A DNA stretch of 64,000 bases, taken from assembly GCF_030704535.1 (NCBI RefSeq), contig NC_081821.1, forward strand, positions 1,441,001-1,505,000. Direction: 5' to 3'. A program made the translations under genes and the position numbers. The notes beneath the pieces were generated by a model. It made no database searches, had not been told where the DNA came from, and saw only the letters and a program-made list of their open reading frames with translations. Position 1 is the stretch's first letter, and each line of letters begins with the position of its first letter. Shown here piece by piece: positions 22,201-33,031 of this stretch. Source of the stretch: Vitis vinifera. Its lineage: Eukaryota; Streptophyta; Magnoliopsida; Vitales; Vitaceae.

Positions 22201-24928
22201 AGGATTTATGGCCAAATGCAAGGTATACACTTCAATTCCCTTTTTCCTGTGATAATAATGCTGAGAAATAGTAGTGATGCCTGTTCTAATCTTGTTACAG
22301 TGGCTTTTCAGGTACAATTACAGGATGGGTCATCTCTTGTCCAATGGTTCTTATGTCTGGAGCAGGTCTTATTCATTCAGATCATCCCCATTTCCTGGAC
22401 AGGACTCTTTACAGCGAGTTATAATATTTGGCGACTTGGGAAAGGTATCATCAACTAACAAAATTTATAAAGAACAAAAATGAAGAATATTTCTTTTCAT
22501 ATGCATATAGTGTTAGGCACAAATTTGCAGTTTAGTGTTAGAGCATCTATACTTTAGGACATCTCTGAAAGCTTATTTCTCAAGAGGAGTGTAAGCCAGA
22601 GGTGTTGAGACCCAGTACACTATCGATGATGTATTGGCCTAAAGAAATAGGTAAAATGCCATTAGTCTATTGACAATACCAATTATCCCTAGCTGCCTCA
22701 AGCAAACATTCTTTCTCTATTGTTGTTTAGATCATGGAAACTCTTTAGCTTTCTGGCAAAAAATAGCCGATCAGATTGGGTATGATCATGTTAGTTATAG
22801 GATACGCCAATAGTTAAAGTTCCTCAAAAGATACATCGAAAGATATGCTAAGCTTCTGTAATCAAAAGTAATGAGAACAATTCCGTATATATACATGCCC
22901 TTTCCTTTCAATCTTATATTGTGCTGTAAAAGAATATGATGAGAAGCAATTCAACAGTACCTGTAAGATAAATTGAATCTTGAACATGGACAAAGAGAGT
23001 TTCATTTCTGTTAATATCTTTCAGGCAGAGCGTGATGGTTCAAATGAATATAGTAACTATCAGCCGGGTTCACTCAACACGACAGACCAACTCATAAAGG
23101 ACTTGCCCAACTTTGACATAGTTTTCCATATAGGAGACTTACCATATTCAAATGGGTACCTCTCGCAATGGGACCAGTTCACTTCACAGGTGGAGCCGAT
23201 GGCGTCAACTGTGCCATATATGGTTGCTAGGTTTGTGTTCTTGTTCATTACCTTTTGACATGAATTAAATTTGAGGCATTGCTTTATGCTACTGATTGAA
23301 ATACGTTTCATTTGATTTCTTCTGCAGTGGTAATCATGAACGTGATTGGCCAAATTCGGGATCCTATTATGATGGGACGGACTCTGGTGGGGAATGTGGT
23401 GTGCCAGCTGAGACTACGTTCTATTTTCCTGCGAAGAACAGATCTAAGTTTTGGTAAATACTTAAAAAAATTTCTTTTAGTTCTTAGGTTAAGACTTCCA
23501 CTAGAGGAAACCCTATTGGCTTCCAGCTGACTTCTGCATCTGCAATAAATTTGAAATATTAGGACGGACAGAAGAAAAACAATATGGGTTTATTTCAGTT
23601 GCTCACTGTGCAGCTGTTGTTTTGTTTGACTTGAAGCCTGTTGACTCCATTTTTGATACATTAGCCTAAGCTTTTGGCTTTGGATTTTTTTCTAAATACA
23701 TGATGATGTCGGTTTCACAGGTACTCGGCAGACTATGGCATGTTTCATTTTTGTGTAGCGGACACCGAAAATGATTGGCGGAAGGGAACCGAACAGTACA
23801 GGTTCCTTGAGCATTGTCTTGCATCAGTGGACAGGAGGAAACAGCCTTGGTTGATCTTTACTGGTCATCGGGTCCTTGGGTACTCCTCTGACTTTTGGTA
23901 TGCCTTGGAGGGATCATATGCAGAGCCCGGGGGAAGGGAGAGCTTGCAGAAGCTTTGGCAGAAGTACAAGGTGGATATTGCATTATTTGGCCATGTCCAC
24001 AACTATGAAAGAACATGCCCTATTTACCAGGTACAAATCCATAGAAACAAAACTACACAGTCTACACCTTCTACAAACCATGATTATTCTTGCAAGTAGT
24101 CATAAAGTCTACATAGATTGTGGTTTAAGTTGCAGAGTTTGGTCAGTGGCCCTTATGGCCATTAAAATTTACAATGAGGACCACTTTTGAAACAAATGTT
24201 CAAAATGACCCCTTTTTGCATTTTCGATCTAAGTATTGCCAAAAAGTTCACTGAATGCATTTCATTCATTTTGAAAGCAACTGAAAACCAGAGTTATGAA
24301 GGGTTAGAAGTTGGATTATCCCCACACCACAAATCACACAGAACCAAGAATCAATTTTCCTATCATTTGTGGCTTCATAGCCGCCATGACAGGCAAATTA
24401 GACGGTTAACTAGAGCTCTAATACCATGCAGGGTAACCAACTTAAGCCGACCAACTAGGCCCTAGATTACCTTCCCTATGTATGATTAATTCTGAATTCC
24501 ATGCCTTCTTAGAGAGCTTTCCAACTTCCAACTTCCAACTGCTATCTACAACAATTGTATCATAATCTTCTGAGTTTTGTCAAGTCGATTCTGATCTCTT
24601 CCAATGTTTTATATTGATGCAGAATCGGTGTGTGAACCCTGAAAAATCTCACTACTCTGGCACAGTGAATGGGACTATCCATATCGTGGTTGGAGGGGGA
24701 GGGAGCCACTTATCCAATTTCACCGATGAGGTACCCAGTTGGAGTATTTACAGAGATTACGACTATGGATTTGTCAAAATGACAGCGTTCAACCACTCAT
24801 CTCTTCTATTTGAGTACAAGAAGAGCCGTGATGGGAAGGTATATGATTCTTTCACAATCTCAAGGGACCACAGAGATGTCAAGGGCTGTGCGCATGATGG
24901 CTGTGAGCCAACTACTTTGGCAAATTGA
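19293..24928 (+). CDS. PAP27: Purple acid phosphatase, PAP27 type, copy B (full length, 619 aa)
   Basis: Twelve exons with the same phases as copy A: 19293-19478, 19592-19683, 20045-20117, 20206-20328, 20819-20911, 21064-21193, 22141-22222, 22312-22444, 23025-23230, 23328-23453, 23721-24030, 24623-24928. The product is a secreted-type metallophosphoesterase: a probable signal peptide, an N-terminal fibronectin-like domain, then the catalytic domain with GDLG (D301), GDLPY (D342, Y345), GNHE (375-377), TGHR (H464) and GHVHNYER (H506, H508). The C-terminus ends GCEPTTLAN like Arabidopsis PAP27 relatives. Expected chemistry is hydrolysis of phosphate esters at a Fe-metal centre in the cell wall or vacuolar route, but this clade is often labelled probable inactive. 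Where the two copies differ, this one usually matches the family. It converges on snurportin-1. The upstream ATG at 19052 opens an overlapping frame. Confidence 0.93.
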
Positions 24929-25827
24929 GAATTAAATACTTTAAATGGTTAGAGGAAATCCTTGTGTGATTTATTATTCAATAATGTTGTAGAGCCTCTT
25001 GGCTTGTTAATGAAAAGTGTGTATAATGCTGCCCTGTTATCTTTTTCCATAGGCTTGTGAGACGAAATTATTCTTAAAAGTAATATATATATATATATAT
25101 TTTTTTTTTGCTTTTTAGAATGGAAAATAATTTTCTATTGTAAAAGGCCAAAGTTGATAAATGATTTTTTAAAATAAATTTGATGTGTTTTTAAGGTTTT
25201 TTAAAATTCCATTTATCTCGACTCCTTATAGGGCGAATTTTAAAAGTTCTATAATTTTTTACACTGAAATTCATTTGGTTGGGGAGAAAATAAGAAAATT
25301 GTTCCATGCATTTACAAGATAAATCCACCATATAAAAATATGGGGTTTTTAGAAAATTGTTACAAAACTATATATAGTATCAGGGGTTGTATAAATCTTC
25401 CACAAAACCGAGATATAAATAGCCCAACATGGGCATACATTCATAATCCAAGGCCTAATAGAATGATTACTTGCCAAGCCACGTTCAAATACTAATGAAG
25501 AAACTGCTCAACCAAATTAATGAACAGTGATGGCCATTAGTCGATTTACCTTGCCTGAGGACAGGCTGCAGTCTCCCAACTCCCATCTCCAATGCCATTT
25601 CCAGCAGCATCACAGCTATGCAGGCAGCCTAGAGAGTATCAAACACCTTTGATATAGAGGAGGCTACTGGGGTTTGCTGCTGGTACCATTATAATGTAGG
25701 TATACACACCCATGAAATCTGTAAAAAGGTGTCATGTGGTTTGATGTGATTATGTTTGTAGAGAAACAAATGGAAGAGTTGATGATCTTGCTATTTCAGA
25801 GGTAACCATATTTAATGTTTGAAATGT

Positions 25828-26518
25828 GGGGCCTGTTTGGCAACCCGAATTTTTTTTAAGGAAAAAAATAATAATTAATAACTTCAATATGAAAAATAGT
25901 TTTCTTGGTTTATTTTCTGAGGTGCTAAACATTCATGTACAATACAAAATTTCCTAAAATATTCTCAAATTTTCAATCAATTATTAGAATACTACTCTGC
26001 AAAAAAAAAAAAAAACACTCGGAAACATTTTAAATTTGTTCCTAAAAACAATTTGCATTTAAAACAAATTTGCAAAAAAAACTGTTCAAAATTTACCAAA
26101 CACGCTTTTTAAGTTAAAAAATTATTTACTATTCTAAAGAATAAAAAACCGTTTTCAAAAACAATTTCCAAGCATGCCCCAGGGCCTATATGGGAACATA
26201 TTTTAAAACAGTTCTCAAAAAATGGTTTTTAATAACAGTTTTTAAGAACAATTTTTAAGAATGATTCTCGAAACACAGTTTTCAATTGTTTTTTAAAAAA
26301 TAAACTCTATTTGAGATTTAATATGAAAAACAGTTTTCTTGGCTTGTTTTTCATGAGGGTAGTATGCACTTAGGTAGAATGCAATAGTTTTCAAAGAGCT
26401 AAATTTTGTTTTAAAAAAGAAACAGTTCTCAGAAAAAATTCTCAGAAAGTTGCTTTCTGTCAAAAGGTTGCCAAATTTGTTTTCTTGCTATATTTAAGAA
26501 TAGTTTCCAAACAGGTCC
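25828..26518. mobile_element. CTGTTTGG-ended MITE (hAT-like), unit B copy
   Basis: The counterpart of 14341-15034, at the same place in the duplicated unit, so it was inserted before the duplication. The two copies differ by many small indels and substitutions, more than the flanking snurportin tail does. Confidence 0.65.
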
Positions 26519-26721
26519 TAGATTTCAAGCTAGGGTGAGAGATCGGTTTTTAAGCATAATAGAGGCATTAAGGTGCTTGCTTATAACCGTTTACATTGAT
26601 TGATCAGTAACTTTTCTATTAATAATCTATTTTTTTTGTTACCAAAAGAAAGTCTGATATTGTTTTCTTTGTTATAGGAATTGGAAAAGAATACCTCCGT
26701 CGCAATCACCAAGAGTCATGG

Positions 26722-29700
26722 TCAACCGGCCATCTCCACATCACAGGCTTCCTTTTCTTGATCATTTGTCGAGGTAATGGATGCTAACAGATCATCAATG
26801 CTCAGAGGAGAATGCCTAACTGAATGCTGGAACATGACCTGAAAGTATTAAGTAACAACAGGGTTTCATAATCCAGAAAGTTTTTTGCACAACACTATAC
26901 AAAAATAATAGGTATGAACTAAGAAGGTAACAATTGCAGAGATACATTAACTCGGTTCTTGGCAGTACAAAAAGACTAGAAAAAACCAGAGAGCACCGGT
27001 TATAAGCATTCAAATATGACACACAAACATAATGTGGCTTAGATACTCCAAAAGAGATTTTATTTTGATGGAGAGAAAGGAACATATAAGCCAACTACCA
27101 ATTCAACGTGACCATAACAAGGTACATGAAGCCATTTCTGGTTATTTCATCATTACAATTTCAAAATGTCAATGGTTTTTCGTTCTGTTGTCATTAAAAT
27201 TTTAATGTGTAGATGCCATTGAAATGCCACATATTTAGAGGAATATTTGCCATTGCTGATTTTCAAGGCAATTTCCTCTTTTTCTTTTTGATCTTTTTAT
27301 CAGATCACATGTGCACAGGCAAAGCAGATCAGGCAGATAATAATACCTTCTCAGAAATCTAGCAGAGCTAGAATCATGATCTACTTCATAGGAAGGATTA
27401 TGACCAACCACCATTTCAGGGAAGGTTAGAAAACTGACTGTCAACTCGAATTTTTGCAACCATTTTTTGAGGCATTTCATATTTATTGCTATGGATTTAT
27501 CACTAATTGGGACCACGTGGCAATTGAACCAACCTTCCAAAGTAGAATCTAAAATTCCACCAACCTTGGAATAACTATCTGCGAAAGCACGTGCTCGATT
27601 CACCTTGCCCAGGTAGTGTAGATCAGCCCTTTCAAGCTTTCCATCCACAAAACTCAATCCACCATCACTAACAGCAAATCGTAGAAGGTTTCCTGAACAG
27701 AGCCCAGACTGGAAAATTGAAGAACGTAAGTTATAAATATTAAAAAAAAAAAAAAGGATTTTAAAAATAATAAGGAAAACAGCACATAAAAGGCAATTAC
27801 ATGTGGCTGCTAGGCAACCAGCCAGTTGCCAATGTAAAACAGTCCCTTGGACTCCTACTGTACCAATATGTAGAACTATTAGAAAAATGAATTACTGTGC
27901 CACAAACACTTAGGTACAGATAATCATTCTAATTAGGTTAAAGGATTGAAGGCCAAATTAAACACCTGATCAGCTGTAGGCATTTTATTTATAAATCTGC
28001 ATTAACCAAACCTTTTGTATGAAGTCCCCATCTAAGGACCCAAATACAACAGGAGGATCATCTGATGTTGTCAGGTTTCCATCATCTTGTAGCTCCAAAA
28101 CCACCTGATCATACCCAAAAAAAAAAAGGAAAAAGAAATAGAAAAAATCACCAGCCAAACACAATAAATAGCTAATTACCATACACACATCTGTGCACAT
28201 GCAGACTTTTAACTACATAAAAATGAGATTTATTCTCTTGTCTTTTCCAATTTAGTCCAGTAAGAAGACATTCGAGCAAATAGCTTCTAGACATTCTTTC
28301 TCATTTATAACTAAATTTAAGCTCCTCCAAAGACTCACCTTTAAGAATCCATCCCAACACTAGAGGATATCGGTTCGACTCAACCAATCAATGGACAAGA
28401 ACACAAAGTCTCTTGAGTAAAAACTTTTATTGGAGGTACCAACTTCAGTAGAGTTAATATCAAAAGGAGATAGCATCATCCATAAATAAGCATGATTAGA
28501 CAACACAAGAAAACAGGCTTCACTACTATAAAAGAACAAATACCAATATAAGGATCCATTAACTATGAATGAAATAAAGCTTCAATTAGAAGCAGTGGAA
28601 CAATGTTGAGAAAGGTACGGAATTTACTGATTAAGGCCTAGCATGTCATTCGGTGTAAGTTTTAAGGCGTTGAAGGACAAGAGGAAGGACAAAAAAGTGT
28701 GGATTAAGGAATTGATTAAAAACGCGATCACTAAGTATAGCAGTTGATATCGCAATATTAGAGCTGAATATAAAAGAAGGATTCTTATAGCTAACCCAAA
28801 TAGTTGGGATTAAGACTTGGATATTAAGGTATTGTCTAAATTTTATTAAATTCCCATCAAGCCATAAGTCATCCCGGCAGTACTCTCCTCTCCATAAGTC
28901 ATCCCAACATGGAGCAGACTATTTCAACTAGATTAAAGTTGAATTCACAGAATATATAATGTTTTTGTGTGTCCAAGGATCTAATAAGGAACACTTTCTA
29001 GACCTAATATATTTTTGTTTGCCTGTCAAAAGAATATGAAACATTTTCTAAATGGCTTGAACTAACTTCAAATCTGTAGCTAGATCACTGAGATTGTGGA
29101 TGTTAAAAAGTATTGATTTTGAAACTGCCTCCAACTTATCTATCTATCTATATGTATATAAACTTATTTTCTTGAGCTGGCCTAGGAGCAAAGACACACC
29201 CCCCATTCATATTTTTATCAGGGATTCCATGTTTTACACCCAATCAGTAAAATGTACATGGCAAAAGACTTCATGTTTAAGCTTCTAATTGAAGGGGCTT
29301 ACAAGGCAATAAAAATTCTTTTCTTGAGATAGGCAAGCAAGTTATGCAATGCCACAATACCTGTTGTTGACTTGGAACCTGTCCTTTACTATCTGTATCG
29401 ATAACATACTGACTACAGTTCTCATCCTTCCAAACCAATGTCAGTGGTGTGTTTCCAGTTTGATAATGCGCATGCCTAAGGAAGAAACCATATAATCATC
29501 AGGAAAAAAACTTACCAATACATGGTGAAATAGAAATAAGTTGGTTTCATGTGTGGTACATAAAAATGACTAATATGTCCGTTAGGTAGGGAAACTTAAA
29601 AGGCCAACACTGCTAAAAGTTGAAATGGGTGAGAATAAGGAGCACAGATTCAACAAAGTACAAAGGATGCTACTTCTAAAAATGTCAAATGTCAACTATT

Positions 29701-32376
29701 GTAATCAGGAGTAATAAAAGATTTAATATGGGATATTCCAAAGTAAAAATCAAGAATATGGATATCAGACTGAAGCCCAGAGTGCCCACTTGATGCATTG
29801 GAAATGCCCAAGTACTAAAAATTTGGGCAGTTTTGCATATGAGAACATCAACATAGGAGTACTTATAAAGACATTATCAATATAATGATATCTAAGAAAT
29901 CCTAGTGCTTATTAACACCGACAATTCAATAGCCTGGATTAAAGAGTCTTACCTGTTATAAAACAATAGTCCATCCTTGACATAAGGTGCTGCCCCTGTG
30001 TAAGCAGTGTACAGACCATTCTGGTCACAGTTGTAAATGGGGACCACACTAAATCTGTATCTATGGTAAGGTGAAGGAGGGTCACAGGCCCCAGTCTCAG
30101 CAAGCTTGGAGTTCACCCAAAAAAATCTGAACTCAGCAGTGCAGTCATATAAAGAGTATCCCCGCCAGCACACCATGTCAATCACGTAATAAGTTTGATC
30201 CAACTTCATACCAAAACAACCTCAAAAATCAAGAAATGTTAAAACCATAAAACAGGACTTTGCATAATAATTAAAAAAATTACCTCATGAAATATGCAAT
30301 CCAGAATACAATATGATTGAGCAGAACCAGAGATATCTCTTGTCCTTGCCCCGTTGGGCAGAGCAGAAGGGAAATGGTGCAAGACAGAGCCATTGCGTAG
30401 CCTACTAACTGTTGTTCCATCAGAAGAAACAACAAAACATCGTTTTCCAGTGGGCCGTGCTAATACATACCTAGAAAAGCACAAGCCAAGTGAAAATCCT
30501 TTCCTCCATTTACAAGGAAACAATCACATATCATTATTTCTCTCCAAGATCATGAAATTAAAGCATGCTTCACTCTGAATATATATAAATGTTAGCTATA
30601 GATTTCTGTACTCCACACAATAGCAGCTAATTTCATCTTAACTTACAAGGGTACAAGATACATTCATGCAAACAACAGATACAAGTCACAGAAAAGATAT
30701 TAAACACGGTTTTTGATTTGATAGAAAACAACATGCAATCATCTTAGCTTTGGCATGGCACCAAAAATTGAAACATTAATGTTGGTCATACAATTAAAAA
30801 ATTAAGGAATATTTAACATGAGATTTTGTGTTTTCCTCATTTTGATTGGAAAGCATGAGACCTTATTTCTAGTAGCCAAATGAACCAAGGTAATATTTGA
30901 ATGCCCATCTGATAATTTACTGAAATATGAAATTGACAAGAATCTGATGATGTATAACTTGCATTTGGAATGTGAAAGAAACAAATAACAGCAGTTCTCT
31001 GACTTGTGAAAGTCCCCACCACAAGCACCCGGTAGGATGGATGACATGGAGGATTAGATTATAATGGATGAAGTGGAGAACTGGATTTCGAGTGTCATAC
31101 AGTTGGCATGTACATATCAGAGTAAACTAAAAATCCAAAGTTTCTACACAACAGACATAAGGAAATTCCTGATGAATGGCACAAAATGTTGCCCTATCAA
31201 GAAGCAGCCTCCAAAAAAATAAATAGTAGAATCAAACACACTTGTGAGAGGTTGAAAGTAGCATCTGTGGCATCAATTGATGGCAAATATCGGACAGACT
31301 CAAACATGAGCCACAGGAGAACAGCACGCAAAACTACACACATGATCAACTTCAAATAGATGGAAAAACCTTTGCTGAATTGATTTGGGCTATTGCCATT
31401 TGATTATTTAGTCGAAACAAATAATATTTGCAAAATTTCAGTCCTATCAACAAGATTGCAGAACCTGAACAAGCAAAATAGATACTATTTTTCCCTTGTT
31501 TAGGCTTCAGTTCTCAGCTCACCCTTCACGAATAGTAATTTTCTTCATGGAAAATACAATGCTATATGCAACTCTTTTCCCTGAATACACTTTGGTTTCA
31601 CTACTATTATGCTTTATACCTAGAAAGACAAATTACTTGAAATCAACTTCTATTAATACCCATTCCGAATAATGCTTTTCAAAATTCTTGGTCTACTCCT
31701 TAAATCAACCCAAAAAAAAAAATCTAATCCATATTGAGAATTCCCTCTTTTCAGGGTTACTGGACAGTTGCTTGACTTAAACGCCACCATAACCTCATTC
31801 AAAACTTGAACTCCTTTTCGCCATTAATGTAACTTCTTTTTACTCACAAATACATCTTATACGACACAAAATTCACAAAATCAAATCAAAGAGTTCAATT
31901 AACCACAATTACTACGAAAATTAAAGCTAAATTGAACAAAATTCACAAGAAAATCTAAATTGAAAAAAAAAAAATTCACAAAAAAAGGAATGATGGGAGA
32001 GTAGAGAGGTGGAGAATCAAAACCAGTCGTGACTCAAGCGGTCTGGAACATCGATCATCCACTCCGGTAGCATCAACTGCCTTGCGAACCAGCGACGAGC
32101 TTCGTAGCCTTTGAGCTTCGATGCCTGACGCACATCAATGTCCCTAGGTATAGATTGGGACTCAGATTCGACACTAGGTTCGTCTGCGATTTCCGGTTCG
32201 GAGATTGGTTCAGGGTTAGGGGCTTGGAGGGAGACGACGGTGGATGCTAAGCAGCGAGCATGGTGTTGAGCGTCTCGCCGGTTCTGCGCTTGCCTGAGAA
32301 GCGAGAGCTCCCGGCGCTTCTGTTGATCGGAGATAGCCGGACGTTTGAACGGGCGACGAACTTCGTGAGGCGCCAT
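26722..32376 (-). CDS. SNUPN: Snurportin-1, m3G-cap snRNP import adaptor (419 aa)
   Basis: Seven minus-strand exons join in frame: 32024-32376, 30284-30470, 29953-30203, 29361-29475, 28012-28104, 27565-27708 and 26722-26838. The N-terminus (residues about 5-45, RRPFKRPAISDQQKRRE...) is a basic importin-beta-binding-like region. Next comes RQLMLPEWMIDVPDRLSHDW, matching the human QLMLSEWLIDVPSDLGQEW segment at the start of the cap-binding domain. The fold continues with ARPTGKRCFVVSS, SYCILDCIFHE, QTYYVIDMVCWRGY, YDCTAEFRFFWVNSKL and DGLLFYNR. The Trp in TPLTLVWKDE probably matches the second cap-stacking Trp of the human protein. The adaptor carries spliceosomal snRNPs with a trimethylguanosine cap into the nucleus via importin beta. 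The ATG at 32376 is chosen; the frame extends upstream only to a GTG at 32397. Its last three exons are duplicated at 15238-16620. Confidence 0.93.
28253..29360. other. Snurportin intron 4 beyond the duplication, possible LINE tail
   Basis: Unique intron sequence to the right of the duplication edge. Near 28780-28835 the wording CTAACCCAAATAGTTGGGAT followed by taagact resembles the 3' tail of plant RTE-type LINEs, preceded by a possible short decayed stretch from about 28600. No reverse-transcriptase signature could be seen, so the call is weak. Confidence 0.3.
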
Positions 32377-32694
32377 TTCGCATTCAAGAGAGGACACAAG
32401 AGCCGAGTGACAAAAGCTTTGGGCCTAGGACCGGATTTAAGGGTCTGTTTGGCAAAGGAGGGCCTGTCTGCAACTTTAGTAAAAACTGTTTTAAGTAAAA
32501 AGTTTATCAAAATTGTTTTTAAGTTATAAAATTGTTTCCTGTTCTAAATACCGTTAAACTGTTTGGGCCAAGCAAGGGTGGGCTGGGGCTTGGCTTGGCT
32601 TGAACCCAAGCTAAGATGACCCCGACCCGGTCCGGTTTGGTCCATTTACACGCCTATTCATATCCCCGAAGGTGGACAAGCTGGCTTCTGACTA

Positions 32695-32734
32695 AAACGG
32701 CACCGTTTCATTTAGGAACAAAACGCAGCGTTTT
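32695..32734. promoter_or_regulatory. Paired palindromic elements in the shared SNUPN/PPR promoter
   Basis: AAACGGCACCGTTT (32695-32708) and AAAACGCAGCGTTTT (32720-32734) sit in the 655-bp gap between two divergent genes. The first lies 319 bp from the snurportin ATG and 324 bp from the PPR ATG, almost exactly midway. Its form matches the elements at 1349-1362 and 38191-38204. Confidence 0.5.
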
Positions 32735-33031
32735 GTAGCCATGAATGTCTATGGGCGGATCTCTCGATGCCGCCACGTTCAAATCAGAGGTGTTGTGTTG
32801 ATGACGAAGAAAAAGAGAAGACGAAAGCCACCACCAAACTCGCAACAAACCTTTCTTTTCAGACCCGAAACTCAGCACCTGCCTTCAAGGGTTGAATCTG
32901 TTGTTTGTACAAAGTTATATTCTCTCAACAATTCTCAAGAATTTTGGTTTCATTTTTCTGGGAACAAAACAGAGTTTTAGTATTCAGCTGTTTGCGTGTG
33001 TGTTTTGTTGTTTTTTATTTGACAACCCAAC

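Larger units (their letters stand above)
16827..28252. repeat. Tandem segmental duplication, unit B
   Basis: Direct repeat of 5930-16826. Unit B carries PAP copy B and is continuous on the right with the body of snurportin-1, so it occupies the ancestral junction on that side. It contains an extra block at about 17196-18240 that unit A lacks. It lacks about 56 bp found in unit A near 16754-16809, and about 75 bp of PAP intron 10 (unit A about 12071-12150). Confidence 0.95.

Noticed and set aside
5930-28252. The duplication as a pure assembly error of two alleles
   Set aside because: The right edges differ (unit A ends inside a snurportin intron and joins unit B), and the PAP copies carry many distinct changes and indels. 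A true tandem is more likely, although long reads would settle it.
32741-32980. 79-codon ORF before the PPR gene
   Set aside because: Could be a uORF if the leader is long, but its peptide is unremarkable and no transcript start can be placed, so it is not called as a gene.
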